A stretch of 64,000 nt of DNA, taken from Tragulus kanchil (Eukaryota > Chordata > Mammalia > Artiodactyla > Tragulidae). Each line of letters starts with the position of its first letter. Position 1 is the first letter of the stretch. Shown here one piece after another: positions 25,201 through 38,168 of this stretch. The translations under genes and the position numbers were made by a program. Where the stretch lies: positions 134,868,854 through 134,932,853 of the forward strand of contig JAIOJX010000031.1 in assembly GCA_022376925.1 (NCBI GenBank). Direction: 5' to 3'. The notes beneath the pieces are model-generated. The model saw nothing but the letters and a program-made list of their open reading frames with translations. It was not told the origin of the DNA and searched no databases.

Positions 25201-27263
25201 CATTCGGTAGGGCTTCCCAACTTGCGCCTGTTGTTTTAGTCGCTAAGTGGTCTCCACAGGTGGCGCTAATGGTAAAGAATTGCCTGTTAAGGCAAAATCC
25301 TCAGGAGACGTGGGTTCGATCTCTGAGTCAGGAAGATCCCCCAGAGAACGAACTGGCCACCCACTCCAGTATTCTTGCTGGGATAACTCCATGGACAGAG
25401 GAGCCTGGAGGGCTACAGCCCATGGGGAGGTCTGCGGGGCAGAAGGGCCGCCGAGGACAGAGCGCTGAGAGGGACGGGGGGGAGGGGGGAGGCGGTCACA
25501 GGATAGGACGCACTCCCCAGGATCTCCTCTCCAAGAGCGCGGCGGCCGGCGCGGCCTCGGGGGTCTGAGAGGGCAAGACGGGAATGAGGAACGCGAGTCT
25601 ATTTCGCTCTCGCAGAGGACTTTGGAGGCGGAGGCAGTAAAGATTTAAAGCAGGACAATGTCTAGATCGAACGGTGGTGTCCACGTGGACCGAGGGCAAA
25701 AAGACCAAGAACTCAGGGACCCGCCTCAGTGATTTCTACCCGAACGAAAAGATTTGTCGACAGGAAATGGCAACGTCTGGATTTACTGGGGGCGAAAGGC
25801 CGGGTGCTAGGACTTAAGGTTTGTGGAGTCCGGGGAACCGCGTAGCCCAGATACACGCTTATATACAGATGACTAATCTGGGATCATACATATCTGTAAA
25901 CAACAAAACAATGTAAAAGTAAAATAAAAATTAAACAAAAGAACCGGGAAGCTTCGTGCAGCGTACCCTCCACGTCGCTCTCCGCCTCCATTAGGAGTTC
26001 GGCGTCGGTGCTGGGGGCGGGGCCTGAGAGGGGCGGGCCGGAGGGATGCTACCCCGTCTCCTGAGGTGGTTCACAGTAAGCGTCTATCTGGAAAATGGAC
26101 TATGAGGCGTAGGCGCAAGCTAGAATTGGTAACTCAGCATCACAGCCTTGAGGCTCTTCTGCATCCAGACTCTTTCTCTAGCTCACTCTTCAGAAGCTCT
26201 CATCCTGACTCACGGACTTAAATTCCTTCTGCATGGAGCTGTCTCTGCAGTTTCTACTTTTGTCGCAGACCTGAACTCTGAATTGCTCAATATTACTCTG
26301 CCTTTTTCACGTCTCTAGAAGTAAGTAGATTTATTGAGACACATTCGGTAGGGCTTCCCAACTTGCGCCTGTTGTTTTAGTCGCTAAGTGGTCTCCACAG
26401 GTGGCGCTAATGGTAAAGAATTGCCTGTTAAGGCAAAATCCTCAGGAGACGTGGGTTCGATCTCTGAGTCAGGAAGATCCCCCAGAGAACGAACTGGCCA
26501 CCCACTCCAGTATTCTTGCTGGGATAACTCCATGGACAGAGGAGCCTGGAGGGCTACAGCCCATGGGGAGGTCTGCGGGGCAGAAGGGCCGCCGAGGACA
26601 GAGCGCTGAGAGGGACGGGGGGGAGGGGGGAGGCGGGCACCGGATAGGAAGCACTCCCCAGGATCTCCTCTCCAAGAGCGCGGCGCCCGGCGCGGCCTCG
26701 GGGTCTGAGAGGGCAAGACGGGAATGAGGAACGCGAGTCTATTTCGCTCTCGCAGAGGACTTTGGAGGCGGAGGCAGTAAAGATTTAAAGCAGGACAATG
26801 TCTAGATCGAACGGTGGTGTCCACGTGGACCGAGGGCAAAAAGACCAAGAACTCAGGGACCCGCCTCAGTGATTTCTACCCGAACGAAAAGATTTGTCGA
26901 CAGGAAATGGCAACGTCTGGATTTACTGGGGGCGAAAGGCCGGGTGCTAGGACTTAAGGTTTGTGGAGTCCGGGGAACCGCGTAGCCCAGATACACGCTT
27001 ATATACAGATGACTAATCTGGGATCATACATATCTGTAAACAACAAAACAATGTAAAAGTAAAATAAAAATTAAACAAAAGAACCGGGAAGCTTCGTGCA
27101 GCGTACCCTCCACGTCGCTCTCCGCCTCCATTAGGAGTTCGGCGTCGGTGCTGGGGGCGGGGCCTGAGAGGGGCGGGCCGGAGGGATGCTACCCCGTCTC
27201 CTGAGGTGGTTCACAGTAAGCGTCTATCTGGAAAATGGACTATGAGGCGTAGGCGCAAGCTAG
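24988..27263. repeat. Assembly overlap 9
   Basis: Copy 1 24988-26123, copy 2 26132-27263. Offset 1141. Several GC-rich substitutions between copies near 25495-25560. Confidence 0.95.
25208..25432 (+). mobile_element. Bov-A2-type SINE, diverged
   Basis: Contains ggttcgatctctgagtcagg and the cccactccagtattcttgct core. It abuts the CpG-rich block. The assembly repeats it at 26349-26573. Confidence 0.65.
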
Positions 27264-27480
27264 GAAATAATGGTAACTCCTGCTGCCCAGTGTGACCTCT
27301 GCTGTGCACTATACGTTTCCCGGTCTAAAAGAAACTGCGTGTGCGCAAAGCGGGCGGGGCCAGGGCGGGGCTCGGCCCAGGAGACAGGGCATGAGGGGCC
27401 TAGGCCTGCTCCCCGCCAGAGAGGGAGGCGGCGGCAGAGGCGTGGCCAGCGCCACCCTGGATTTCCCCCTCAAGCTACCT
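26571..27480. promoter_or_regulatory. CpG-rich block 2 (candidate promoter)
   Basis: GC boxes (gggggcggggcctgagaggggcggg near 27153; gggcggggccagggcgggg near 27352). Part is repeated at 25433-26123 and 28196-28570 by assembly overlaps. The plus-strand sequence after it is paralogous to the flank at 53.8 kb. Confidence 0.55.
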
Positions 27481-29162
27481 TTTCCAGGTTTAGACCTGCT
27501 CGAGGGTCTTTGTGTCTTGTGATGTAATGGCTAAAGTTACTTAAGTTACTGTCTTTTAACCAGTTTTAAATTAAACGCTTACAGCCGCGTGGACCAGTTA
27601 TTTTGGAAATTAAGTTTTTTTTTAACAAGTTGAAAAAACCATTTAAGTCAAAAGCTGTTTTTTCCAGCAGTTGACCATTGGTCCTGAACTGAGAAACCTG
27701 GATCTCAGTGAGGAGTAGATGTGGGGCAGTGGTTGGATCCAGAAACATTTCCTGCGATCTGAATTCATTTAAGCAACTCAAACCAACTGAACGCTATAGA
27801 ACAGCATTTTGTTTCCAAACTTTTCTCCCTTGAGGGGTCTAGGCAGCCCAGGAGGCCTCTCCTTTTTCTCTTGATTTTAGGCTCTTTTGTTTCTTGGTCT
27901 GTCTCAGGCAGCTACCCTTTGGATGAGCTCACTGCTGTCCTAGTTGAACTTACTCTTACGCATTAGACTTTGTGAGGAGCCCTTTTGGATCATTACCTCC
28001 ACCCTCCTGTGTTGTCTTGGTCAGACTCCTCACTCTTTCCAGGCAAAGGACCCCTGCACACATCCGTCCCCTAAAGATACACGCTTATATACATATGACT
28101 AATCTGGGATTATACATATCTGTAAACAACAAAACAATGTAAAAGTAAAATAAAAATTAAACAAAAGAACCGGGAAGCTTCGTGCAGCGTACCCTCCACG
28201 TCGCTCTCCGCCTCCATTAGGAGTTCGGCGTCGGTGCTGGGGGCGGGGCCTGAGAGGGGCGGGCCGGAGGGATGCTACCCCGTCTCCTGAGGTGGTTCAC
28301 AGTAAGCGTCTATCTGGAAAATGGACTATGAGGCGTAGGCGCAAGCTAGGAAATAATGGTAACTCCTGCTGCCCAGTGTGACCTCTGCTGTGCACTATAC
28401 GTTTCCCGGTCTAAAAGAAACTGCGTGTGCGCAAAGCGGGCGGGGCCAGGGCGGGGCTCGGCCCAGGAGACAGGGCATGAGGGGCCTAGGCCTGCTCCCC
28501 GCCAGAGAGGGAGGCGGCGGCAGAGGCGTGGCCAGCGCCACCCTGGATTTCCCCCTCAAGCTACCTTTTCCAGGTTTAGACCTGCTCGAGGGTCTTTGTG
28601 TCTTGTGATGTAATGGCTAAAGTTACTTAAGTTACTGTCTTTTAACCAGTTTTAAATTAAACGCTTACAGCCGCGTGGACCAGTTATTTTGGAAATTAAG
28701 TTTTTTTTTAACAAGTTGAAAAAACCATTTAAGTCAAAAGCTGTTTTTGCCAGCAGTTGACCATTGGTCCTGAACTGAGAAACCTGGATCTCAGTGAGGA
28801 GTAGATGTGGGGCAGTGGTTGGATCCAGAAACATTTCCTGCGATCTGAATTCATTTAAGCAACTCAAACCAACTGAACGCTATAGAACAGCATTTTGTTT
28901 CCAAACTTTTCTCCCTTGAGGGGTCTAGGCAGCCCAGGAGGCCTCTCCTTTTTCTCTTGATTTTAGGCTCTTTTGTTTCTTGGTCTGTCTCAGGCAGCTA
29001 CCCTTTGGATGAGCTCACTGCTGTCCTAGTTGAACTTACTCTTACGCATTAGACTTTGTGAGGAGCCCTTTTGGATCATTACCTCCACCCTCCTGTGTTG
29101 TCTTGGTCAGACTCCTCACTCTTTCCAGGCAAAGGACCCCTGCACACATCCGTCCCCTAAAG
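26991..29162. repeat. Assembly overlap 10
   Basis: Copy 1 26991-28076, copy 2 28077-29162. Offset 1086. Start of the sequence also seen at 25850, so a block appears three times. Confidence 0.95.
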
Positions 29163-29290
29163 TGACGACCACACTCGAGGCTGCACTAGTTTCACTTTGT
29201 GTTCTCATTAATTTGATGACAACGTATGGAGTTTGTAACTATAGTCCATGGTTTTTGTTTTTTAATTTTGGCCTTTTTTGTTTTGGGTTT
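27500..29290 (+). other. Flank paralogous to 53.77-54.0 kb
   Basis: 27628-27800 shares long stretches with 53799-53990, e.g. gtggttggatccagaaacat and the tttaagtcaaaa motif before it. No coding sequence. Contains overlap 26991-29162. Confidence 0.6.
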
Positions 29291-29528
29291 TTTATTTATT
29301 TATTTTCATCCATTTTTATTCTTTGGCCAGGTGGGCCTCCCATTGCAGTGGCCTCTCTCATTGCAGAGCACTGGCTCTGGGTGCATGCGCTTCAGAGTGC
29401 TGGCTCATATTTACACACACCAGTCCAGCTGCTCCTTGGCACGTGGGATCCTCCCGGGCCAAGGATCAAACAGGTGCCCCTACCACTGTAAGGAGTAGTC
29501 CCCACCCACTGGATCACCAGGGAAGCCC
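29290..29528 (-). mobile_element. SINE, same body, shorter tail
   Basis: Head at 29528, body diverged, tail lacks the gaagtggcc end. Confidence 0.65.
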
Positions 29529-29635
29529 CAGGCTTGGTTTGTTTTTTTTTTTTCCCCCTCCCAGGCTTGTTTTTATTTTGTCTGCACCAAGGATAAAATG
29601 ACCTCATCCAGGGTTTTGTGGGGGGGTTTTGCCAT

Positions 29636-29702
29636 TTTTTTTTCATTTTGCTTTTACAGAGTTTTGTTGTTTACAGATATGTATAACCCCAGATTAGTCA
29701 TA
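29636..29702 (-). mobile_element. Short L1 3' end fragment
   Basis: Matches the terminal 65 or so bases of the L1 at 8570-8640 (ttttacagagttttgttgtttacagatatgta pattern). Confidence 0.55.
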
Positions 29703-30164
29703 TGTTATTTTTAAATTTTCTCCTGGAAGATCTAGTTGGTTCTCCATTGAGCCCCTGGAGCAAAGGAAACAGAGCCCCTCTAACTGCCTCATCCCTCTGC
29801 CTCAGGGCCTGTGCTCTCTCCCCAGTATTGACTGTTAATAGCCTGAACTCGCCTCTGGCTGTTGCTGACCCGGAAATTCTGCCTTTATGCCAACTCCACT
29901 CTGTGTCAGGGTGGCATGACATTCTTCCTCCACTGCATCATGTATTATTACTTTAAAAGATTCATTTTGATCAGCATACACAAATGGTGGTATGATCTTA
30001 TATACACACACACACACCCCTAAACCTTTTTATGTATTCTACCATCTTTGAAACAAAACTTTCTCAGTTAACTACACCCCCGAGTAGTCCCTTTTCTCTG
30101 TGCTTCATTTCAGAGCACAATATACTAAAGACTTGTTTATGCTCTTTGTCATCAGCTTGTGCTT

Positions 30165-30276
30165 TATTTTGGCTGTGCCTCAAGACATGGGGGGTTCTTA
30201 ATTCCTGCCCAGGCACTGAATCTGGGTCACTGGCAGTAAAAGCAAGAAGTCCTAACCACTAGACTGAGAGGGAATT
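30165..30276 (-). mobile_element. CHR-type SINE, short
   Basis: Head at 30274 (cactagactgagagggaa); diverged. Confidence 0.5.
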
Positions 30277-30486
30277 CTCAAGAAGCAGGTCCTTTCCTCT
30301 TCCTGATCCCTTCCTGGAGACCATCATGGTGACACATAAAAAGCATGTAATAAAACTATCAATATTACATCAAACGTTTCAAACTCCAAATTGAATATCA
30401 ACAACAATGTAGCCTTTTCAAGAAAACTTCAATAACTGGATAAACAACTTGTATTAAATTTTTTATAATGTATCCTTTTTTTTTTT

Positions 30487-30612
30487 TGCCCCCAATGTTT
30501 TTGGCCACACCTTGTAGCATGTGGACTCTTATTTCTCCACCCAGGGATTGAACCCACACTCCCAGCACTGACAGCACTGAGGCTTAACCGCCGGACCACC
30601 AGGGAAGTCCCC
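30487..30612 (-). mobile_element. CHR-type SINE
   Basis: Head ggaccaccagggaagtccc at 30612. The assembly repeats it at 31682-31807. Confidence 0.7.
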
Positions 30613-30877
30613 CCTCCAAAAACTTTTTTAACAAACTGAAGAAAGTTAAACCTTCCCACAGACATCTATACTCCTTTGACTGATTTAGTACCCCTAATAT
30701 AAATGTTCTCATGTGTAATTCCACTGATGGCACTGGTTGAGCAATTTATCACCTTTCATTACATCTGTTATGTTTCTGTGTGGTTTGAATTCTCTGTGCT
30801 GTTTCCTGGGGCCATTGCTTAAAGGCCTTAATACACTGAAATAGTTTCTATCTTATGTGGATTCACTTTGATCCCTG

Positions 30878-31015
30878 GGTTGGGAAGATTGGAGTAAGAA
30901 GTGGCAACCCACTCCAGTATTCTTGCCTGGAAAATGCCGTGGACAGAGGAGTCTGGTGGGCAACAGTCCATGGGGCTGCAAAGAGTGGGACACAGCTGGG
31001 CTACTAATCACAACC
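30878..31015 (+). mobile_element. Bov-A2-type SINE, 3' part
   Basis: cccactccagtattcttgcc core onward; 5' truncated. The assembly repeats it at 32072-32208. Confidence 0.7.
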
Positions 31016-31129
31016 ACAGAGGTCTACGTCTTTTACAAAGCTGACCACAGGTAGTATTCCATTTGTAAGGTTTCTCTCTAGTAAGAATTGTTACATTCCA
31101 GAAGGCTTAAACTTTGAGTAACCTTTTTT

Positions 31130-31268
31130 ATTTTTAAATATTTATTTATCTGGCTATATCAACTCTTAGTTGCAGCATGTGGAATCTTAAGTCCCTGACC
31201 AGGGATTGAACTCAGGCCCCCTGCATTGGGAGTGCGGAGTCTTAGCCACTGCATCACCAGGGGCATTC
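31130..31268 (-). mobile_element. CHR-type SINE
   Basis: Tail tttaaatatttatttatctgg at 31133, head at 31268. The assembly repeats it at 32325-32463. Confidence 0.65.
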
Positions 31269-32704
31269 CAAACTTTGGGTAACCTTTGTCAAAATTTTAC
31301 TTGTGTGGTTTCTCTCAAAGACGTACATTCTGACACCAGATGAATATTAGGCTTGGTTACAGGCTTTGCTATGTACATACATTTTAAATGATTTCTCTCC
31401 TTGCGAAAGTCTATGATTTTAAGGCTTGACAATTTAAAATTTTTTGGTATTTGATCCCTTGACGAGGAATTCTCAAGAAGCAGGTCCTTTCCTCTTCCTG
31501 ATCCCTTCCTGGAGACCATCATGGTGACACATAAAAAGCATGTAATAAAACTATCAATATTACATCAAACGTTTCAAACTCCAAATTGAATATCAACAAC
31601 AATGTAGCCTTTTCAAGAAAACTTCAATAACTGGATAAACAACTTGTATTAAATTTTTTATAATGTATCCTTTTTTTTTTTTGCCCCCAATGTTTTTGGC
31701 CACACCTTGTAGCATGTGGACTCTTATTTCTCCACCCAGGGATTGAACCCACACTCCCAGCACTGACAGCACTGAGGCTTAACCGCCGGACCACCAGGGA
31801 AGTCCCCCCTCCAAAAACTTTTTTAACAAACTGAAGAAAGTTAAACCTTCCCACAGACATCTATACTCCTTTGACTGATTTAGTACCCCTAATATAAATG
31901 TTCTCATGTGTAATTCCACTGATGGCACTGGTTGAGCAATTTATCACCTTTCATTACATCTGTTATGTTTCTGTGTGGTTTGAATTCTCTGTGCTGTTTC
32001 CTGGGGCCATTGCTTAAAGGCCTTAATACACTGAAATAGTTTCTATCTTATGTGGATTCACTTTGATCCCTGGGTTGGGAAGATTGGAGAAAGGGTGGCA
32101 ACCCACTCCAGTATTCTTGCCTGGAAAATGCCGTGGACAGAGGAGTCTGGTGGGCAACAGTCCATGGGGCTGCAAAGAGTGGGACACAGCTGGGCTACTA
32201 ATCACAACCACAGAGGTCTACGTCTTTTACAAAGCTGACCACAGGTAGTATTCCATTTGTAAGGTTTCTCTCTAGTAAGAATTGTTACATTCCAGAAGGC
32301 TTAAACTTTGAGTAACCTTTTTTATTTTTAAATATTTATTTATCTGGCTATATCAACTCTTAGTTGCAGCATGTGGAATCTTAAGTCCCTGACCAGGGAT
32401 TGAACTCAGGCCCCCTGCATTGGGAGTGCGGAGTCTTAGCCACTGCATCACCAGGGGCATTCCAAACTTTGGGTAACCTTTGTCAAAATTTTACTTGTGT
32501 GGTTTCTCTCAAAGACGTACATTCTGACACCAGATGAATATTAGGCTTGGTTACAGGCTTTGCTATGTACATACATTTTAAATGATTTCTCTCCTTGCGA
32601 AAGTCTATGATTTTAAGGCTTGACTATATATGTACATTTTTATCTCAGTCATTATATTTGTAAGATTTCTTTCTATTATGAATTCTTCGATGATGCCTGA
32701 AGCT

Positions 32705-34746
32705 TCAGCTCTTCATAAAAGCACCGCCACATTGATGAGGTTTACAATGTTTCTTTTCAGTATGCATGTTCTGATGCCTAGCCAGGTTGGTAAACTGGGT
32801 AAAAGCTCTGCCACACTTGTGACATTTGTAAGGTTTCTCACCAGTATGGATGATCTTATGTCGATTGAGATGTGAACGATCTGTAAAAGTTTTGTTACAC
32901 TCATTACAATGATGAGACTTCTCTCCCATATGAGTTCTCTCATGACACCAAAGTTGTGAATTCTGGGTAAAAGCCTTATCACATTTATTACATTTATAAG
33001 GTCTTTCTCCCGTATGAATTCTCTGATGTGCCACAAGGCTTGAAGGCTGGAGAAAAACCTTGCCACATAAGCTGCATTTGAGTTCTCCAGGGTGAGTTTT
33101 CTTATGACTGCAAGGTCGTGAATGTTCAACCAATGCCTTATAGCACATGTCATATTTGTAAGGTTTCTCTCCAGTATGATTTCTTTCAGGATCCCAAAGC
33201 TGTGAATGTTGTATCAAAGCCTTGACACACAAATCACATTGATGAGGTTTCTTTCCAACATGTCTTCTGTAATGCCTACTAAGACTTGAAACTTGTGTAA
33301 AAGCTTTACCACATTCATTGCATTTGTAAGGTTTCTCTCCAGTGTGGATGGTCTTATGCTGATTAAGATTTGAATGTTTTGTAAAGGCTTTGCCACACTC
33401 AGTACATATATAAGGTTTCTCTCCAGTATGGATTCTTATATGCTGAGTAAGGATTGACCGCACGGGAAAGGCTTTACCACATTCATTACATTTGTAAGGT
33501 TTCTCACCAGTATGGATTTTCTCATGAATCCAAAGGAGAGAACGTTGAATAAATGACTTACCACATTCTTTACATTTGTAAGGTTTCTCCCCAGTGTGCA
33601 GCCTCTGATGACTTGCAAGGATTGAATTTCGACTGAAGACCTTGCCACAGACATCACATTTGTATGGTTTTGCTCCTGTATGGATTATCTCATGGTTCCT
33701 TAGCGCAGAGTGCACACTAAATGCCTTGCCACACACATGACAACTGTAAGGTTTCTCTCCGGTATGGACTGTCTTATGTTGAGTTAGATTTGAATGCTTC
33801 CTAAAGGCCTTTCCGCACTCACTACATCTGTAAGGTTTCTCTCCTGTATGGATTCTGTTATGTTGAGTAAGGCTTGAGCGCTTCCTAAAGGTTTTGCCAC
33901 ATTCGTTACATTTGTAAGAATTCTCTCCAAAATGCACTGTCTGATGACTTCTGAGGATGGATTTTCGACTGAAGACCTTGCCACAGACATCACATTCATA
34001 GGCTTTCTCTCTTGTGTGGATCATCTGATGTCTAGTGAGGTTTGAGCGCTGACTAAAGGTTTTGCCACACTCTTTACATTTGTAAGGTTTCTCTCCAGTA
34101 TGAATTCTCCGATGACACGTGAGGTGTGAATTTCGACTAAACACCTTGCCACATACATCGCAATTAAAAGGTTTCTCTCCTGTATGGATTAACTGATGTC
34201 TGCTGAGGTTTGAGCCATAAGGAAAGGTTTTGCCACACTCATTACATTTATAAGGTTTTTCCTTGTATGCTTTCTGGTCTTGTGTGAGCATTGAAGGATG
34301 AATAAAATCATTCCCATATGGATTAGAAATGTTGGTTTGGACAATAGGAGAAGTTGTCTGAAATGGTAAAAATGAGGTGCTACTATTGATACTCTTATCA
34401 GCTCGATTATATTCAATTTTCTCTTCACTTTTAAATATATGCAGTAGATCCTGAAAGCTTAATGCTAGCTTATTTTCAATCAGTTTGTTTCCTGTATTCC
34501 TTCTACCATAGTGATTTTTTTCATCAGTGAGATTTTCATTATTGTTTACAGGCATTCCTTGGTAATTTCTTTCCTCATCTGTCCACTGACACTCAAAGAT
34601 GTGGATGTTTTCCTGGATTTCCATCAAGGAAAAGTCCCTGATTTCTTGACTTTCATGTCTTACCCCCCTCACTCTTTGGAATACTTCTCCTGTATCACTG
34701 TTTGCTTTTAGTTTCAATTTCTTGATTCCATCTATAGGAGAGACAG
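32705..34746 (-). CDS. Gene B: KRAB C2H2 zinc-finger exon, 18 fingers
   Basis: Main exon of a nuclear KRAB zinc-finger protein. The acceptor (gttttgtag) ends at 34747 and the exon starts in phase 1 at 34746. About 150 residues of spacer follow, with family motifs such as [25 protein letters not shown] and [11 protein letters not shown]; the last pattern is typical of the zinc-finger cluster at human 19q13.4. Eighteen finger units follow, mostly with TGEKP linkers. Finger 13 has proline where the first zinc histidine should be, and finger 14 has tyrosine in place of its first cysteine. The array is thus split into 12 and 4 working fingers. The protein ends with a degenerate half finger ([10 protein letters not shown]), as gene A does. 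The frame is fully open within one assembly segment. Spliced to the exons at 41450-41576 and 44561-44575 it gives 727 codons plus stop. Confidence 0.92.
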
Positions 34747-36139
34747 CTACAAAACAGAAGGAACCATACAAATCCTGTTAGTTACAGATCATAAATAAGT
34801 GTTTCGTGTGGAAAATGTGGTATTACACCAAAGGTATTACCTATCCTGAACAGTTACAAAACTTCCCAACCATGACCTTCAAGTTTTTAGACACACAAAA
34901 TAAACAGAATCTTTTATTAAGGGAAGAATAATCACATGTAATTCAAATTAATATTAGGGCAGCCCAGTCACTCAATGACAAAATTGCTATGTGCAAATTT
35001 ATGTTAACTCTCAAAAAGGTATTTTCCACCATGACTTAAAAGATCGCCTACCTTTTGTCAGTGTATTTTCATAGGCTTTCTCTCTGTGTGGATCATCTGA
35101 TGTCTAGTGAGGTTTGACGCTGACTAAAGGTTTTGCCACACTCTTTACATTTGTAAGGTTTCTCTCAGTATGAATTCTCCGATGACACGTGAGGTGTGAA
35201 TTTCGACTAAACACCTTGCCACATACATCGCAATTAAAAGGTTTCTCTCCTGTATGGATTAACTGATGTCTGCTGAGGTTTGAGCCATAAGGAAAGGTTT
35301 TGCCACACTCATTACATTTATAAGGTTTTTCCTTGTATGCTTTCTGGTCTTGTGTGAGCATTGAAGGATGAATAAAATCATTCCCATATGGATTAGAAAT
35401 GTTGGTTTGGACAATAGGAGAAGTTGTCTGAAATGGTAAAAATGAGGTGCTACTATTGATACTCTTATCAGCTCGATTATATTCAATTTTCTCTTCACTT
35501 TTAAATATATGCAGTAGATCCTGAAAGCTTAATGCTAGCTTATTTTCAATCAGTTTGTTTCCTGTATTCCTTCTACCATAGTGATTTTTTTCATCAGTGA
35601 GATTTTCATTATTGTTTACAGGCATTCCTTGGTAATTTCTTTCCTCATCTGTCCACTGACACTCAAAGATGTGGATGTTTTCCTGGATTTCCATCAAGGA
35701 AAAGTCCCTGATTTCTTGACTTTCATGTCTTACCCCCATCACTCTTTGGAATACTTCTCCTGTATCACTGTTTGCTTTTAGTTTCAATTTCTTGATTCCA
35801 TCTATAGGAGAGACAGCTACAAAACAGAAGGAACCATACAAATCCTGTTAGTTACAGATCATAAATAAGTGTTTCGTGTGGAAAATGTGGTATTACACCA
35901 AAGGTATTACCTATCCTGAACAGTTACAAAACTTCCCAACCATGACCTTCAAGTTTTTAGACACACAAAATAAACAGAATCTTTTATTAAGGGAAGAATA
36001 ATCACATGTAATTCAAATTAATATTAGGGCAGCCCAGTCACTCAATGACAAAATTGCTATGTGCAAATTTATGTTAACTCTCAAAAGAAAAAGGGTATTT
36101 TCCACCATGACTTAAAAGATCGCCTACCTTTTGTCAGTG
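33995..36139. repeat. Assembly overlap 12
   Basis: Copy 1 33995-35063, copy 2 35068-36139. Offset about 1073 then 1070. Duplicates the 5' part of the gene B finger exon. Confidence 0.95.
35067..35816 (-). pseudogene. False second copy of the 5' part of the gene B finger exon
   Basis: Repeats 33994-34746 almost base for base and begins at an assembly join. Three single-base deletions lie in its first 110 or so bases (in the runs aligned to 34005-34110) and break the frame after finger 2. The start of the exon appears a third time at 36862-36914. These are overlap artefacts and should not be read as a truncated paralogue. Confidence 0.85.
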
Positions 36140-37941
36140 AACATATCACTGTCCCATAACTGAGGAGAAAAGACTATTATTATACATATTTTATACATAA
36201 TTACTATATATAAATACTAAAGAACAGACAATGTATTATAATCGTAAATAATCCAAAACAAGTTTATCTAATCAGTAATCTAACTCGTAGTTTAAAACTG
36301 TGAAACCACTGTAGCACTGAGAAAATAAAACAATTTATAAGAAAATAAAGTATTTATCTTAATACACATTGCATATGCATGGCCAAGTCCTTTCACTCTT
36401 CATCTGAAACCATCACAAAATTGTTAATTAGCTATAGCCCAATAAAAATGTTTTTGGTTTAAAAGAAAAAATACACATTATATATCTGCATGTACCCATT
36501 GAGACTAGGCATTTTACAATATTAAGAGGTGGTGGGTGTCAGATATATTTGCATAATACATGCTGAAAGATCATCTATAAGTCACAATATAAATTGAGAA
36601 AAGTAGTAGTCTAGTAAACTATGATAAAGTCAGCATAAATTACAAGTGACCATATTATAGAAAATTTTACTCTGGAACTCTAAACATTCCCCCTTAAGAA
36701 TAAAGAAAGGACCTAATATTCTTTTTTTAAAAAATTATTTATTTATTTTGGCTATTCTGGGTTTTCACTGCTGCTGAAGGCGCTTCCCTAGTTGCAGGGA
36801 AGGGCTACTCTCTAGTTGAGGTGAGCAGGCTTCTTGTTGCAGATTTCCATCTATAGAAATGATCACTGTTTGCTTTTAGTTTCAATTTCTTGATTCCATC
36901 TATAGGAGAGACAGCTACAAAACAGAAGGAACCATACAAATCCTGTTAGTTACAGATCATAAATAAGTGTTTCGTGTGGAAAATGTGGTATTACACCAAA
37001 GGTATTACCTATCCTGAACAGTTACAAAACTTCCCAACCATGACCTTCAAGTTTTTAGACACACAAAATAAACAGAATCTTTTATTAAGGGAAGAATAAT
37101 CACATGTAATTCAAATTAATATTAGGGCAGCCCAGTCACTCAATGACAAAATTGCTATGTGCAAATTTATGTTAACTCTCAAAAGAAAAAGGGTATTTTC
37201 CACCATGACTTAAAAGATCGCCTACCTTTTGTCAGTGAACATATCACTGTCCCATAACTGAGGAGAAAAGACTATTATTATACATATTTTATACATAATT
37301 ACTATATATAAATACTAAAGAACAGACAATGTATTATAATCGTAAATAATCCAAAACAAGTTTATCTAATCAGTAATCTAACTCGTAGTTTAAAACTGTG
37401 AAACCACTGTAGCACTGAGAAAATAAAACAATTTATAAGAAAATAAAGTATTTATCTTAATACACATTGCATATGCATGGCCAAGTCCTTTCACTCTTCA
37501 TCTGAAACCATCACAAAATTGTTAATTAGCTATAGCCCAATAAAAATGTTTTTGGTTTAAAAGAAAAAATACACATTATATATCTGCATGTACCCATTGA
37601 GACTAGGCATTTTACAATATTAAGAGGTGGTGGGTGTCAGATATATTTGCATAATACATGCTGAAAGATCATCTATAAGTCACAATATAAATTGAGAAAA
37701 GTAGTAGTCTAGTAAACTATGATAAAGTCAGCATAAATTACAAGTGACCATATTATAGAAAATTTTACTCTGGAACTCTAAACATTCCCCCTTAAGAATA
37801 AAGAAAGGACCTAATATTCTTTTTTTAAAAAATTATTTATTTATTTTGGCTATTCTGGGTTTTCACTGCTGCTGCAGGCGCTTCCCTAGTTGCAGGGAAG
37901 GGGCTACTCTCTAGTTGAGGTGAGCAGGCTTCTTGTTGCAG
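35764..37941. repeat. Assembly overlap 13
   Basis: Copy 1 35764-36842, copy 2 36862-37941. Offset 1098. Confidence 0.95.
36862..36914 (-). pseudogene. False third copy of the first bases of the gene B finger exon
   Basis: These bases repeat the acceptor-proximal part of the exon seen at 34694-34746 and 35764-35816. Assembly segment 36862-40278 restarts here. The following intron (36915-37941) is also a repeat of 35817-36842. Confidence 0.85.
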
Positions 37942-38168
37942 TGACTTCTCTTGTTGTGGAAATCGGGCTCTAGGGCACCACGGGCTTCAATAGTTGTGGC
38001 ACATGAGCTCAATAGTTGCGGCTCTGAGGCTCTAGAGCACAGGCTCCATAGTTGTGGCTCACAGGCTTAGTTGCTCCACAGCATGTGGGATCTTCCCGAA
38101 TCAGGGATTGAACCTGTGTCTCCTGCATTGGCAGGCGAACTCTTTACTACTGAACTACCAGGGAAGCC
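37823..38168 (-). mobile_element. Long CHR-type SINE (about 345 bp)
   Basis: Head actaccagggaagcccc at 38168, with gtggctcacaggcttag and gttgaggtgagcaggcttc body motifs. Only its tail half is present at 36724-36842, where a segment ends. Confidence 0.75.

Larger units (their letters stand above)
30271..32624. repeat. Assembly overlap 11
   Basis: Copy 1 30271-31430, copy 2 31466-32624. Offset 1195; 35 unmatched bases at the join. Confidence 0.95.

Noticed and set aside
34747..34771. ATG at 34771 as the start of gene B
   Set aside because: It lies in the intron before the acceptor; the real start is the M-A-L-S-Q exon.
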